Source of the DNA: Paramecium pentaurelia
Taxonomy: Eukaryota; Ciliophora; Oligohymenophorea; Peniculida; Parameciidae
Length of the DNA: 64,000 nt
Assembly (NCBI GenBank): GCA_905183005.1
Contig: CAJJDO010000147.1
Location: 187,521-251,520, forward strand
Reading direction: 5' to 3'
The notes beneath the pieces were generated by a model that saw only the letters and a program-made list of their open reading frames with translations, did no database searches and was not told the DNA's origin. Shown piece by piece: positions 24,777 to 34,909 of this stretch. Position 1 is the first letter of the stretch. Every line of letters starts with the position of its first letter. Position numbers and translations under genes: made by a program.

Positions 24777-25991
24777 ATGAGTACATAGGCAATCCATAAA
24801 AAAATAGATTCTGATAAATTAAATTGGTAAAACTTAAGAAAAAAGATTATAAAAAAATACCCTTAATACAAGGTTATAATAGATTCCAACTCTAACCTTT
24901 TTTCAAAATTAGACTTTTCAAAAAAAGAGAATTAAGTCAAAGTGATAAATAAAATAATAGAAAAATAGTAATAAGCACTAGAATAAATTTTTACAGAAGA
25001 ACTTATAATTTAACAGAAAGAACAATAAAAGTAAATATAAAAGTTGGTTGGAATTATTGCGAAGTAATCAAATGCAAAAACAACCAAATAAGATGAGTTA
25101 AAAAAAAAAGAGCAACAAAAAGGAAATTAAAAAAATAATAATTCAGCTCCAGTTAAATTGTAGAAAAAGGTTTCTGATAAAATAGAAGCTTGGAACACTC
25201 TTGATGATACTTAAAGCTTAATTCATGATTATCAAGATGGTACACAAGATTAATTTTACATCACATAAGATGTCTAAGCTCCATAAGAAAACCAATAATT
25301 AAAATCAAATTAATAGATGCCTTAATCCATTCTTGTGAAAAAAAAAAAAAAATTTTTAAAAACTAAAGCTCCATTGATAAAAGAGAAATCTGTTAGATTC
25401 TTAGAAAATAATAGCCAAAACAAAAAAAATATAAAAAATTAATTAAATCGGAATAAGGAAGCCTCAAGTGATGATGAACTAGGAAAAAATGAGCATGAAA
25501 AAAAAATTTTAGAAAATGATAAATTCAATATACTTGATGGAGAAAACGAAAATGAGGATGAAGAGGAAAATGTCTAAAGTGATTTAGATAACGATCAAGA
25601 AGAAGATGAAGATCATAATGATCATGATAATAGTTATAAAGAAGGTTAAAAAGAGAATGAGGAAGAGGAAGAAGATGAAGAGGAAGATGAAGATGAAGAG
25701 GAAGAAGAAGAGGAGGATAATTAAGAAGAGGAGGAAAATGAAGAAGACGAGGATAATGAACAAGATGAGGATGATGAAGAAGAAGAAGAAGACGAAGAAG
25801 AGAATATTGATGATGATGAAGAAGTAGAAGAAGAAGAGGAAGTAGAGGAAGACGTTGATGATGAAGAAGAATAGGAAGATTAGGAAAATGAAAACTCTGA
25901 AAATGAAAATGATTTATAGGACAAGGAAGAAGATGAGAACCAAAAAAAATTATAGAGATTAAAAGAAAAAGCTCTTAAGAAAAAATGTTGA
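24777..25991 (+). CDS. bipartite basic/acidic, probably nuclear or nucleolar protein
   Basis: The gene is a single exon of 404 aa. The first about 230 residues are Lys/Gln-rich and basic, with several nuclear-localisation-like clusters (VKKKKKFLKTK). Residues about 250-385 are an almost unbroken acidic tract of Glu and Asp, and the end is basic again. Such acidic tails are typical of histone chaperones, nucleolar and ribosome-assembly proteins. Apart from this composition no domain is recognised. In the acidic tract the + strand reads GA-rich repeats, so frame-shifted reads through it give spurious Lys/Arg/Met-rich peptides. Confidence 0.75.
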
Positions 25992-26127
25992 TTTATTTTT
26001 ATTTATCAAAGAATAACTATATGGTTGAAATAAAATAAATTTTTATTCAAGTGTTGCAATTAAGTTACAATTTTAAATTTAGAAAATTTTCATATTGTTT
26101 ATTTATATATGTAATTAAATTAATTAA

Positions 26128-26792
26128 ATGGAGGAAATTTAAGAGAATCATGATAAAACCAATACTAATATTTAGCTTGAATAATTGATTTTTTAATAGA
26201 AGAGAGAAAAACTTAAGTTTTTAAACAAAATAAGTTAATTGGAAAAATAGTAGAGGTACAATATTTATATAATAATAAGAATGTTAAATTCTTAGGTAGA
26301 ATAATATAGAAGAGAAACTGATGATTAAAAGATGAAGATTAAGCAATTCACAAATCTTATAGTTAAGCAAGAACTAGTTTAAGATAAAATGAATGTACTT
26401 ATGTAACTAAATATTATTTTTAATAAAGATAGACACTAGTTTAGAAAGATAATTAATAATAGTAAAGAACAATAAATCATAAGTATTCATAAAGTGTTCC
26501 ATAGACAGGAATGAAGCAAAATAAATTTTATAGTAATTAGGAGCTAAAAACAAAAATGAGTGAATAATAGTATATTGAAATTTCATATTGAAGATCATTA
26601 GATGAGAAATTTGTAAAAGAAAATAGAGACTTTGGATATCAGGATAGCAAATAACAGTTATTTTAATAATAAAACTATAGATTTCCATCTCTTATTGAAG
26701 AGTAAAATAAGCTGGTAGTCGTACAAGTCCACAGAAGTAAATTGAAGAAAATGACTTCCCAATAAGTCGAGTAATTACTGAATAAAGTATGA
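26128..26792 (+). CDS. coiled-coil hypothetical protein, 196 aa
   Basis: Exons 26128-26255, 26280-26402, 26429-26569 and 26594-26792 are joined over introns of 24, 26 and 24 nt, all ending AAG. The second and third are forced by frame; the first is a multiple of three. The N-terminal half is a Gln/Lys-rich coiled coil (LEQLIFQQKREKLKFLNKIS). The rest is Gln-rich and charged. No family is recognised. The stop used is TGA at 26790-26792; splicing 26787-26821 instead would run the frame on to 26857, overlapping the start of the next gene, and is less likely. Confidence 0.6.
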
Positions 26793-26853
26793 GAATAATC
26801 TTTGCGATTTTTATGAATCAGTATTATAAAAAATTAAATCAAAATAAAATATA

Positions 26854-27582
26854 ATGAAAAGATAATTAGTAAGTTTTGTGGCTCGTTTTGTAAAACAACA
26901 TCCTTAATTACAAATTAAGACATCTTTTTGCTAACATGAACACGTAAGTTGTATTTAAAGAGTTAGGGTTGCTTGTATAATGTTTTAGAGGGACTAGTGA
27001 GATCTTTTGGTATAGCATATACTATGAAGGCCCTTTTTGGGTTGATTTCTGCTTTGTTATCTAAAAATAAGAAAATTAGCAAAGGAAATTTAATTTTAGA
27101 AGCATTTTTTGGAATAGATACATTGAAATTTGCATCATTTCCAACTGTTTATTCATTAATACAAAAAACTATAATTTGTGGATGTAGACATATAACACAG
27201 CAAGATCTTAAAATTATGTCTTTTGTGTCAGGATTTAGTGCTGGATTTGTGAGCTTAAGTTTAATCGAAGAAAGTAAGAGAAAGAATTGGGCTTTGTATT
27301 TGCTGACAAGATCAATGGATACTATGTTTAATTCATTAATAAATAAAAACATAGTTGCAAAACGAAGCTATTATTACATTATATTTATGGGTATTTTGAG
27401 ATATAAGATAAATAGCAATTGAGGTGTTGGTGACAGCTTATGCATTTGGTTGCGAAAATGATTGTTTAGAAGATTATATGTTGAAATTTTATGCTAGATT
27501 TGGTAATGAGAATCAATGTGAATTGGATGAAAGGAAATGTTGGCATGAAAGAGTAAGAAGACAGTTCGAAAATAAATAATGA
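26854..27582 (+). CDS. TMEM135-family membrane protein
   Basis: Exons 26854-26943, 26967-27390 and 27416-27582 give 226 aa; the introns are 23 and 25 nt. The family pattern is visible: an N-terminal CQHEHGC cluster, then GLVRSFGIAYTMKAL, then FVSGFSAGFVSL and WALYLLTRSMDTMFNSL, which line up in order with the C-terminal half of animal TMEM135. TMEM135 is a multi-pass protein of peroxisomes and mitochondria linked to organelle dynamics and lipid metabolism. This protein is about half the animal length and corresponds to a single repeat. It converges with the next gene, with only 9 bp between the stops. Confidence 0.65.
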
Positions 27583-27591
27583 TATAATAAT

Positions 27592-28733
27592 TCAATATTA
27601 TCGGCCACCAGTCTTACTAGATCTTGTATTAGATTATTATACAGTTGTAGTTTTTTCAGTTGTAGTAATGGTTTTTTATTTTTTCAAAGAATCTAATTCA
27701 GCTTATGCCATCATCCACTATTCTTAAGCAGTGTGAAAATCTTAATTTGCTTTCATGAATCTTTCTTTCCAAATATCTGCTTCATTTGAATAATATTTCA
27801 TTTTTTCTGTAGTCTATTGATATTCACTCATTTCTTGTTCTAATTGACGAATCATTTATTTATATTATGCTATCTCTTAATCTTTATTCCTAATATATTA
27901 ATTGAAAAATTTACTAAATTAATCTCATGTAATTTTGCATTTCCACATTCTAAGAATTTAATGCATTTTCCAATTTCAAGATTTGCCTTTCTTTTTCTGC
28001 TAAAGCATCTCTTAACTATCTGACTTCTTCTCCACCTTAAAGTAATTGTTAAAACTCTAATTGCAATTTGGAATATCTCTATCTCCAAGAGTCAATTTCA
28101 CTTTATTGACTTTCTATTTCTTTTCTCAAACCATCTTCTATGTCTTTCATCATTTTTATTTTTGCTTCCAATTCTCTCACTTAAAATTCTTCATTTGATG
28201 TAACCTTTAATTCTTATCCTTAATTTTTATATCTGGCTAATTCTGTTTACAAATCGAATATTTTAATTTCTAATTCAACACATTTCTTTTTCCAAGGTTC
28301 TTCTACATCTTCAACAGAAAGCACTTGCAATTCTCTTTCTACATGATACATCTCATTAATTTCTGGCTATTAAGGAGGAGCAGCAGCAGCTACAACAGTT
28401 TACTGTGGAACAGTAATAATAGGTTATTATGGAGCAGCAACTATTTGTTATTAATATTGAGGTATTTTATATTCATGAGTATGATGCCTATTTGAATTCA
28501 TTTGTAATATACGTATGATGTTATTATATTGTTTTGACATGTTGATTTTATTATGTATACATTTGACTCTATGCTGCTTGTTGTTAATATACCATTGAAG
28601 TTTAAGGTGATATCAACTTTAGTTAAATAGGTGATTAAAATTGCTAAGGAGGAAGTCTTTAATTAGTTTAAGTCTATTATTGGTAGAAAACAGATTGAAC
28701 AGGAAGTTAGGCATATTAATTGTTCGTTAACAT
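27592..28733 (-). CDS. long coiled-coil protein with Pro/Gln-rich N-terminus
   Basis: Exons 28733-28513, 28487-27915 and 27889-27592 give 363 aa; both introns are 25 nt. The start at 28733 is supported because the intron 28488-28512 is needed to join the upstream Gln/Pro-rich exon to the body; an ATG at 28540 is out of frame after splicing. Residues 1-125 are Gln/Pro/Ala-rich (VAAPQQPIITVPQQTVVAA). Residues about 130-330 are a heptad-rich coiled coil, and the tail is Thr/Ser-rich. This pattern suggests a cytoskeletal or cortical (epiplasm or basal-body) protein, but no family motif is certain. Confidence 0.7.
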
Positions 28734-28750
28734 TATTTAAATATAAATTA

Positions 28751-29148
28751 TCAATACTAGAATTTATTATTCCAAACTCTATAAAATACATTTTTATATG
28801 ATCCAGATTTATTCTCTTTAATTTTTACTGAATATTTTTTAGCATCACATCTAATTATAATATGGGGACCATTAAACAAATTCCAGGGGCAAGTTTGGCA
28901 GATCTGACTTATTCAGATTCATTGATAAAGCTATTTTTATTAGTTGATTAATTTCCTTTTTTTTCTATTTGTTGATTTAATTATAGTGTCTAAACAACAA
29001 TCCCTCTAAATTCTGTACATAAAGTATGTATCTCTCCTCCCACATTAAAAATCAAATTATATTTGGATTGATTTGTAATTGTCTTTACAATTAAATTCAA
29101 TTTTTAGTTTGATTAGAATCTTTTTGAAATTATTTATAAGTCTTTCAT
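28751..29148 (-). pseudogene. small Cys-containing reading frame, probably broken
   Basis: A frame from ATG at 29148 gives FNVGGEIHTLCTEFRGIVVQ and then ESEQ near 28910. The protein-like continuation CQTCPWNLFNGPHIIIRC... to TGA at 28751-28753 is in another frame, and no normal intron bridges them. It may be a decayed gene, carry a sequencing indel, or use an unrecognised splice. The CxxC pair with GPH looks like a zinc-binding turn. It lies between the coiled-coil gene and the ADP-ribosyltransferase-like gene. Confidence 0.35.
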
Positions 29149-30256
29149 AATAAACAAACTTTGATAATTAACAATTCATTCTTCTTTTTTTTCGTGTAAT
29201 AGTATTCTATATGGTCTGACATCATTTGACTCATTAACAACAAAATAATTAAATGACTTCATTAAATCACTTTATCTAATTTTTTTTGGATTTACTCTTG
29301 ACATAAAAATTACAGCAAATTATTTATCACCAACTTAAGTAAACGGAGCATACTCATTTCCATCATAAACACAAACTGATAATTTATCAGAAAAATAAAT
29401 TCCGTTCCCAACAAAAACTGTATTTCCAAATTCATCTTTACATTAATCAGTAGCATGAGCTTATCCACACCCTGGTACTAAATTATTTTTAACAATTTGG
29501 CTAATAGCAAAATTTTTAGTACCATGATACAAAATTCTCCATTCATTAGGATTTCCATCCATTTTTATCCAATCATCATCATTTCCATATTTTTGGACAT
29601 TTAACCCAAACCCATAACAACCTATTGGGAAATAATAATCATATCTATGATAAGGAGGTCCTCTTTATTCTTTCTCAGGAAAATTGTCCCAAGTCCTATT
29701 GAATTTAGGATTAAAATCATCAGGAGAAAGTATTACTTCTGCAGAGTTTTTTGCCCAATTTCCTCCAGCAGCTCTTACTTAATCAAAATATGTTAAATAT
29801 TCAATTTTCCCATTACAATATACATTTAAGAATTACTATTCATTTTGATTATTTTTAATCTCTTATTAAATCTCATCTGAATTTTTACCTGTAATTTAAA
29901 AATTAATTTGAAAGCTTCCTTTTGATACTCCTAAAATTTCAATTTAATTAATTGATATATTAAGTGAATTTGATAGTTTTTATTTAAATTCCAATAAATG
30001 TTTTTCTAATAATTGATTGTCATTCACAATTGTATCATAATCAAGATTTGTATTTCTAACCTTTAAACAAGATTAATCTGAACCATATGCACCTAGAATT
30101 GAATCAAATCCAAATGAATATTATTTACTAGTTTATAATAATTCTCTATTTTAATCTCTTAATAATGATTCTTTTAAAACATAAAATGCTACTTCAGGAT
30201 TTGAAGCTTCAATGTTCTATTTTACATGAGGTATTTATTTTACTTCTCCTGAATCT
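29116..30256. repeat. direct repeat 1, left copy (contig end)
   Basis: These 1141 bp match 30258-31398 base for base where compared along the block, and the copies meet at the single N at 30257. This is best explained as the overlapping end of one contig left unmerged with the next. Confidence 0.9.
29176..30256 (-). other. C-terminal part of ADP-ribosyltransferase-like gene, duplicate copy
   Basis: It is identical to the 3' part of the complete gene at 30318-31874 and is cut at the N. It has the same TGA (29176-29178). It is probably the true 3' end of the single gene, shown twice because the contigs were not merged. Confidence 0.8.
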
Positions 30257-30257
30257 N
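30257..30257. other. assembly gap base N
   Basis: A single N lies between two exact copies of the same 1141-bp block. Confidence 0.95.
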
Positions 30258-31398
30258 GAATCTTTTTGAAATTATTTATAAGTCTTTCATAATAAACAAA
30301 CTTTGATAATTAACAATTCATTCTTCTTTTTTTTCGTGTAATAGTATTCTATATGGTCTGACATCATTTGACTCATTAACAACAAAATAATTAAATGACT
30401 TCATTAAATCACTTTATCTAATTTTTTTTGGATTTACTCTTGACATAAAAATTACAGCAAATTATTTATCACCAACTTAAGTAAACGGAGCATACTCATT
30501 TCCATCATAAACACAAACTGATAATTTATCAGAAAAATAAATTCCGTTCCCAACAAAAACTGTATTTCCAAATTCATCTTTACATTAATCAGTAGCATGA
30601 GCTTATCCACACCCTGGTACTAAATTATTTTTAACAATTTGGCTAATAGCAAAATTTTTAGTACCATGATACAAAATTCTCCATTCATTAGGATTTCCAT
30701 CCATTTTTATCCAATCATCATCATTTCCATATTTTTGGACATTTAACCCAAACCCATAACAACCTATTGGGAAATAATAATCATATCTATGATAAGGAGG
30801 TCCTCTTTATTCTTTCTCAGGAAAATTGTCCCAAGTCCTATTGAATTTAGGATTAAAATCATCAGGAGAAAGTATTACTTCTGCAGAGTTTTTTGCCCAA
30901 TTTCCTCCAGCAGCTCTTACTTAATCAAAATATGTTAAATATTCAATTTTCCCATTACAATATACATTTAAGAATTACTATTCATTTTGATTATTTTTAA
31001 TCTCTTATTAAATCTCATCTGAATTTTTACCTGTAATTTAAAAATTAATTTGAAAGCTTCCTTTTGATACTCCTAAAATTTCAATTTAATTAATTGATAT
31101 ATTAAGTGAATTTGATAGTTTTTATTTAAATTCCAATAAATGTTTTTCTAATAATTGATTGTCATTCACAATTGTATCATAATCAAGATTTGTATTTCTA
31201 ACCTTTAAACAAGATTAATCTGAACCATATGCACCTAGAATTGAATCAAATCCAAATGAATATTATTTACTAGTTTATAATAATTCTCTATTTTAATCTC
31301 TTAATAATGATTCTTTTAAAACATAAAATGCTACTTCAGGATTTGAAGCTTCAATGTTCTATTTTACATGAGGTATTTATTTTACTTCTCCTGAATCT
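30258..31398. repeat. direct repeat 1, right copy
   Basis: This is the right-hand copy of the block 29116-30256. The sequence then continues uniquely from 31399. Confidence 0.9.
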
Positions 31399-31874
31399 TT
31401 TAATTTTTTGAATAATTATTGTTAATATTAATTTTTATAGTATTATTTTTGATTATAAGTAGCAATAATATTATTATCTAATTTATTCATTTCTGAATTT
31501 AATTTTTATTTATATTGTTTAATTGGTTATTTACTAATTTGTTTATATATTGATGTTTATTAGATTATAGGTTATTATTGTTATTTAATAATTTACTTTT
31601 ATTGCTTTAAATTGTTTTTTTCATATATTTCTTCTTGTTATATTTCTTACTATCTAAATTTTTCTTGTTCAATCTTTATTATATTTTCTCCTTTAATTTA
31701 TTGCTTCTTTGCTTGTTCCTATATAATTTATTCTTGTTCTGTCTTTTTTATATTTTCACCTTCAAAATTTTACTTCTCTTCTACTTAATAGCAACACTGG
31801 TTTCTACAATAAAGATAAATCAAAGTAAATAAAATTAGCAACAAAAAGCTGAGTAAGTATAAAAGTAGGTCCAT
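30318..31874 (-). CDS. membrane-anchored protein with ADP-ribosyltransferase-like domain, paralogue 1
   Basis: The gene is a single exon of 518 aa. An N-terminal hydrophobic anchor (MDLLLYLLSFLLLILF) is followed by a Cys pair and a Gln/Glu/Lys-rich spacer to about residue 165. A middle domain follows, then a C-terminal block with WRILYHGTKNFA, VGNGIYFSDK and FAVIFMSRVNPKKIR. The YHGT and GIYFS motifs match the NAD-binding His and Tyr motifs of PARP-type ADP-ribosyltransferases. A clear catalytic Glu is not assigned, so activity is uncertain. The chain ends NESNDVRPYRILLHEKK. A close paralogue lies at 38896-40380 and a relic at 46178-46370, so this is a local family. The function is inferred from motif order only. 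Confidence 0.6.
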
Positions 31875-32406
31875 CTATATATATTGAGAATTTTATTTAT
31901 TGAATAATTAATGCAATCATAAAAATAGTAATTATCAAAGAAAATTTATTTCTTTGATTAGATTGATGTTATCGGGAATATAGTTAATACTAATAAATTG
32001 AAGCAAAACAATTTAATCTTATCTTTATGTTAAGAGTTAATCGAAAAAAAATTAGATAAGTGAAAGAATGAAGTCAAAACATTATTTGTTGTTAATGAGT
32101 CAAAAGAGGTAAGGCTCAATTATTTTCCAAAAAAAAGAATTTTATTGCTAAATAAAGCTAATGATTATGAGAATTTAGCTTGTTGAAATATTTATTTAGT
32201 ATATTTTAATCAAAAAGTAATTAAGTATCTCTTAACTAAAATAGAATTTTTAATTTTATGTGAATATTATCTAACATTTAAAGAGTTGTTCGAAAATGAT
32301 TTACTAGTATATTTTATATAATATTTTGTAAATGATATTTGATATTATTAAGATGTTATGATAAATTTATATTTAGAAAATATGAAATTTAAATTAATAT
32401 TATTTA
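31875..32406. other. AT-rich divergent intergenic region
   Basis: It separates divergent genes. Nothing else was recognised. Confidence 0.45.
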
Positions 32407-34875
32407 ATGCAAAAACATCCTATCTTACCAATCAATACACCAAGAGATGCCACTTGTCCAATTCCATATTAATGTACTTTCAGGAAATAATATGATGCAG
32501 TGACTCCAACATAAAATACAATAAACAAAAAAACTGAAATTCCAAGAGCACCATCAGCTATGAATAATAAATTATATGCAGAATAAACTATGATGAGAAC
32601 TAAACAATATTAATCTGATTAATAGTATATAAACTAAATTAAAGTAGTCATTAAAAATATAATTCATAGGGAAGTCTTTCTAATTGTAACAGTAATAAAT
32701 CTAGGAACTCTAAAAACTCTACAGGTTTTGATTAAGTTGCAAACATATTTTGTGAAACAGCATAATAGAATCAATCATCTAATATACGTATCTCGCATTT
32801 TCATACAAATACAGCTCCAGTTAATTTGTATGAATAGAAATTCAATGATGAGATGTTCCTTCTTAAAGATCAAGACACAGGTTTCAAATTCTACTTATTA
32901 CAACAGGAACTATCTATGATATTAGATAAGTCGAAAAGATTCAAGTTAATAAAGAATACATGGCAAAGTTGAAAAAAAGACATAAATCAGCATGGCAAGG
33001 TTGGTGGTAATAAAAAAGGGAAAATAATCACTTTCTTATCCTAAATGCCAAATAAAACAACATAAAAGAAGTTGAAAAATTATTAGAGATTCCTACTAAA
33101 GATCTAAAACCAGAGATAAACATTAAAGATGATAATGGTAAAGGATATTTTATAACATAAATAGGATTTGCTTCAATACATTACAGTTGTCTAAATTAAA
33201 ATTATGATTTATCACTATTACTTCTAAAAAATGAAGCTGATTGCGATTCTGTAAATTCATAAGGATAAACTCCATTAATAATTTGTGCTCAAAAGGGATG
33301 TGATTCTATTGCTACTCTATTATTAACAATAGGATCTGATATCAATCATATAGATAATAATTAAAATACTGCATTACATTATGCTTGTTTATTTTGTATC
33401 AATTATTAATTTATTAATTTTAGAACACATACGAATTGCAGAAATCCTTTTAGCAAGACCATCATTACAATTAAATTTAAAGAATATGGATAATAAATGT
33501 CCTGTAGAATTAATATAAAACAACAATACTTTAAAAAATCTTATTGAAAAACATTATAGGGTATTTATTCATTTAAATTTATAATCAGATGAAAAAGGAA
33601 TCATTCAATTAATGTCATAAAGTTTAAATTTATGATGATTCCAAAGAGTAATAGAAAGTCAATTCTCCAACTAGTAAATAATAATATTATCTAACTAACT
33701 AATATTAATAAACATCCAAATGTTACTCACCTTATTAAACAGATAATTAATTTTCAACATCCAATCGTTCAACCTTAAATCAAGTTGTAATTGAGCATTA
33801 AATATTAGTCTTAACTAAATGAAAGTGAAATGATAGGTCCTTCCAATATAAGAATTATATTACAAATAGGTAGAGGATCATTTGGAGATGTGTATTTAGT
33901 TGAGAAAAGAAATTAAAGTAAATCTGGATAAGGATTAAAATATGCAATGAAAGTTTTACCTAAAAGTAAATTTTTGGGACACAATTTAATAAGATATGCG
34001 ATGGCTGAAAGAAATATCTTATCTTATTTAAATCATCCATATATTGTTAAATTAAGATATGCCTTTTAAACTAATACCCATTTATGTTTATTGATGGATT
34101 TCTGTCCAGGTGGAGATTTATCTAAAATTATATAAAATTAAAAAAGAATCCCAGAATAGGCTGCCAAATTGTATATTGCAGAAATCCTGACAGCTTTAGA
34201 ACATCTTCATAAAAATGACATTATATATAGAGATTTAAAACCAGAAAATATAGTAATTGATACTTAGGGTCATGCTATGCTAACAGATTTTGGATTATCA
34301 AAAGAAGGAGTAAGAGATAACTATGGAGCCAAAAGTTTTTGTGGATCTATGGCTTATTTGGCTCCTGAAATGTTAAAACGAGTAGGACATGGAAGAGCTG
34401 TTGATTGGTATCATTTAGGTATCTTATGATATTTATAATATTAGGGATTCTATTATATGAAATGATTAGTGGAAAACCTCCATATTTTTCACCAAATAGA
34501 GATGAAATGTTGAATAATATTGAATGTAATAAAATATCCTTTCCTGACAATATTTCAAAGGAATGCAAATCAATTATTTAATAACTTTTAGAGAAGAATC
34601 CTATGGCAAGGTTAGGTGCATCATCAAGAGATGCAGATGAAATAAAAGATCATCTCTTTTTTAAGTAAATTAATTGGGATGATCTATTACAAAAGTAATA
34701 AAATTGAAACTATTAAAATAGAAAATATAAACCTCCTTAACCTCTAATTAATTAAGAGATTTTAAATTAAAAATTTGATATTCCATTTGATTTTATATTA
34801 TCAGCTGATAAATCTAGTTCTATTAATTACATCAATGGATGGTCATTTATAAATAATGATTTTAGCTAATTTTGA
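32407..34875 (+). CDS. ankyrin-repeat AGC-type protein kinase
   Basis: Eight exons (32407-32624, 32648-32880, 32907-33395, 33424-33560, 33589-33786, 33809-34418, 34445-34694, 34722-34875) give 762 aa. The introns are 22-28 nt; one is GTT..CAG (32881-32906) and one ends CAG (33561-33588). Residues about 215-375 carry ankyrin repeats (GFASIHYSCLNQ, GQTPLIICAQKG, NTALHYACL). The kinase domain starts near residue 438 and is complete: glycine loop GRGSFGDVYLV, YAMKVL lysine, YRDLKPEN catalytic loop, TDFGLSK and APEM. It ends with an AGC-type tail (INWDDLLQ, YKPPQP, FDIPFDF). It is thus a likely active Ser/Thr kinase of the PKA/PKC/PKG group with an ankyrin module for partner binding. No cyclic-nucleotide domain is seen. 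Confidence 0.9.
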
Positions 34876-34909
34876 TTTTAATATATAATTGTTTAATATA
34901 TTTTATAAT

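Noticed and set aside
25606..25827. Lys/Arg/Met-rich open frame on the plus strand
   Set aside because: It is a frame-shifted reading of the GA-rich acidic tract in the gene at 24777-25991.
24895..25900. Bacterial-style operon or ribosome-binding-site reading
   Set aside because: Genes carry spliceosomal introns and use the ciliate code, so bacterial signals are not meaningful here.
26407..27352. Two antisense open frames (26407-26688 and 27149-27352)
   Set aside because: Both lie on the opposite strand of genes with good splice and family support (26128-26792 and the TMEM135-like gene).
28289..28540. Start of the coiled-coil gene at ATG 28540
   Set aside because: Splicing the 25-nt intron 28488-28512 puts the upstream exon from 28733 in frame and makes ATG 28540 out of frame.
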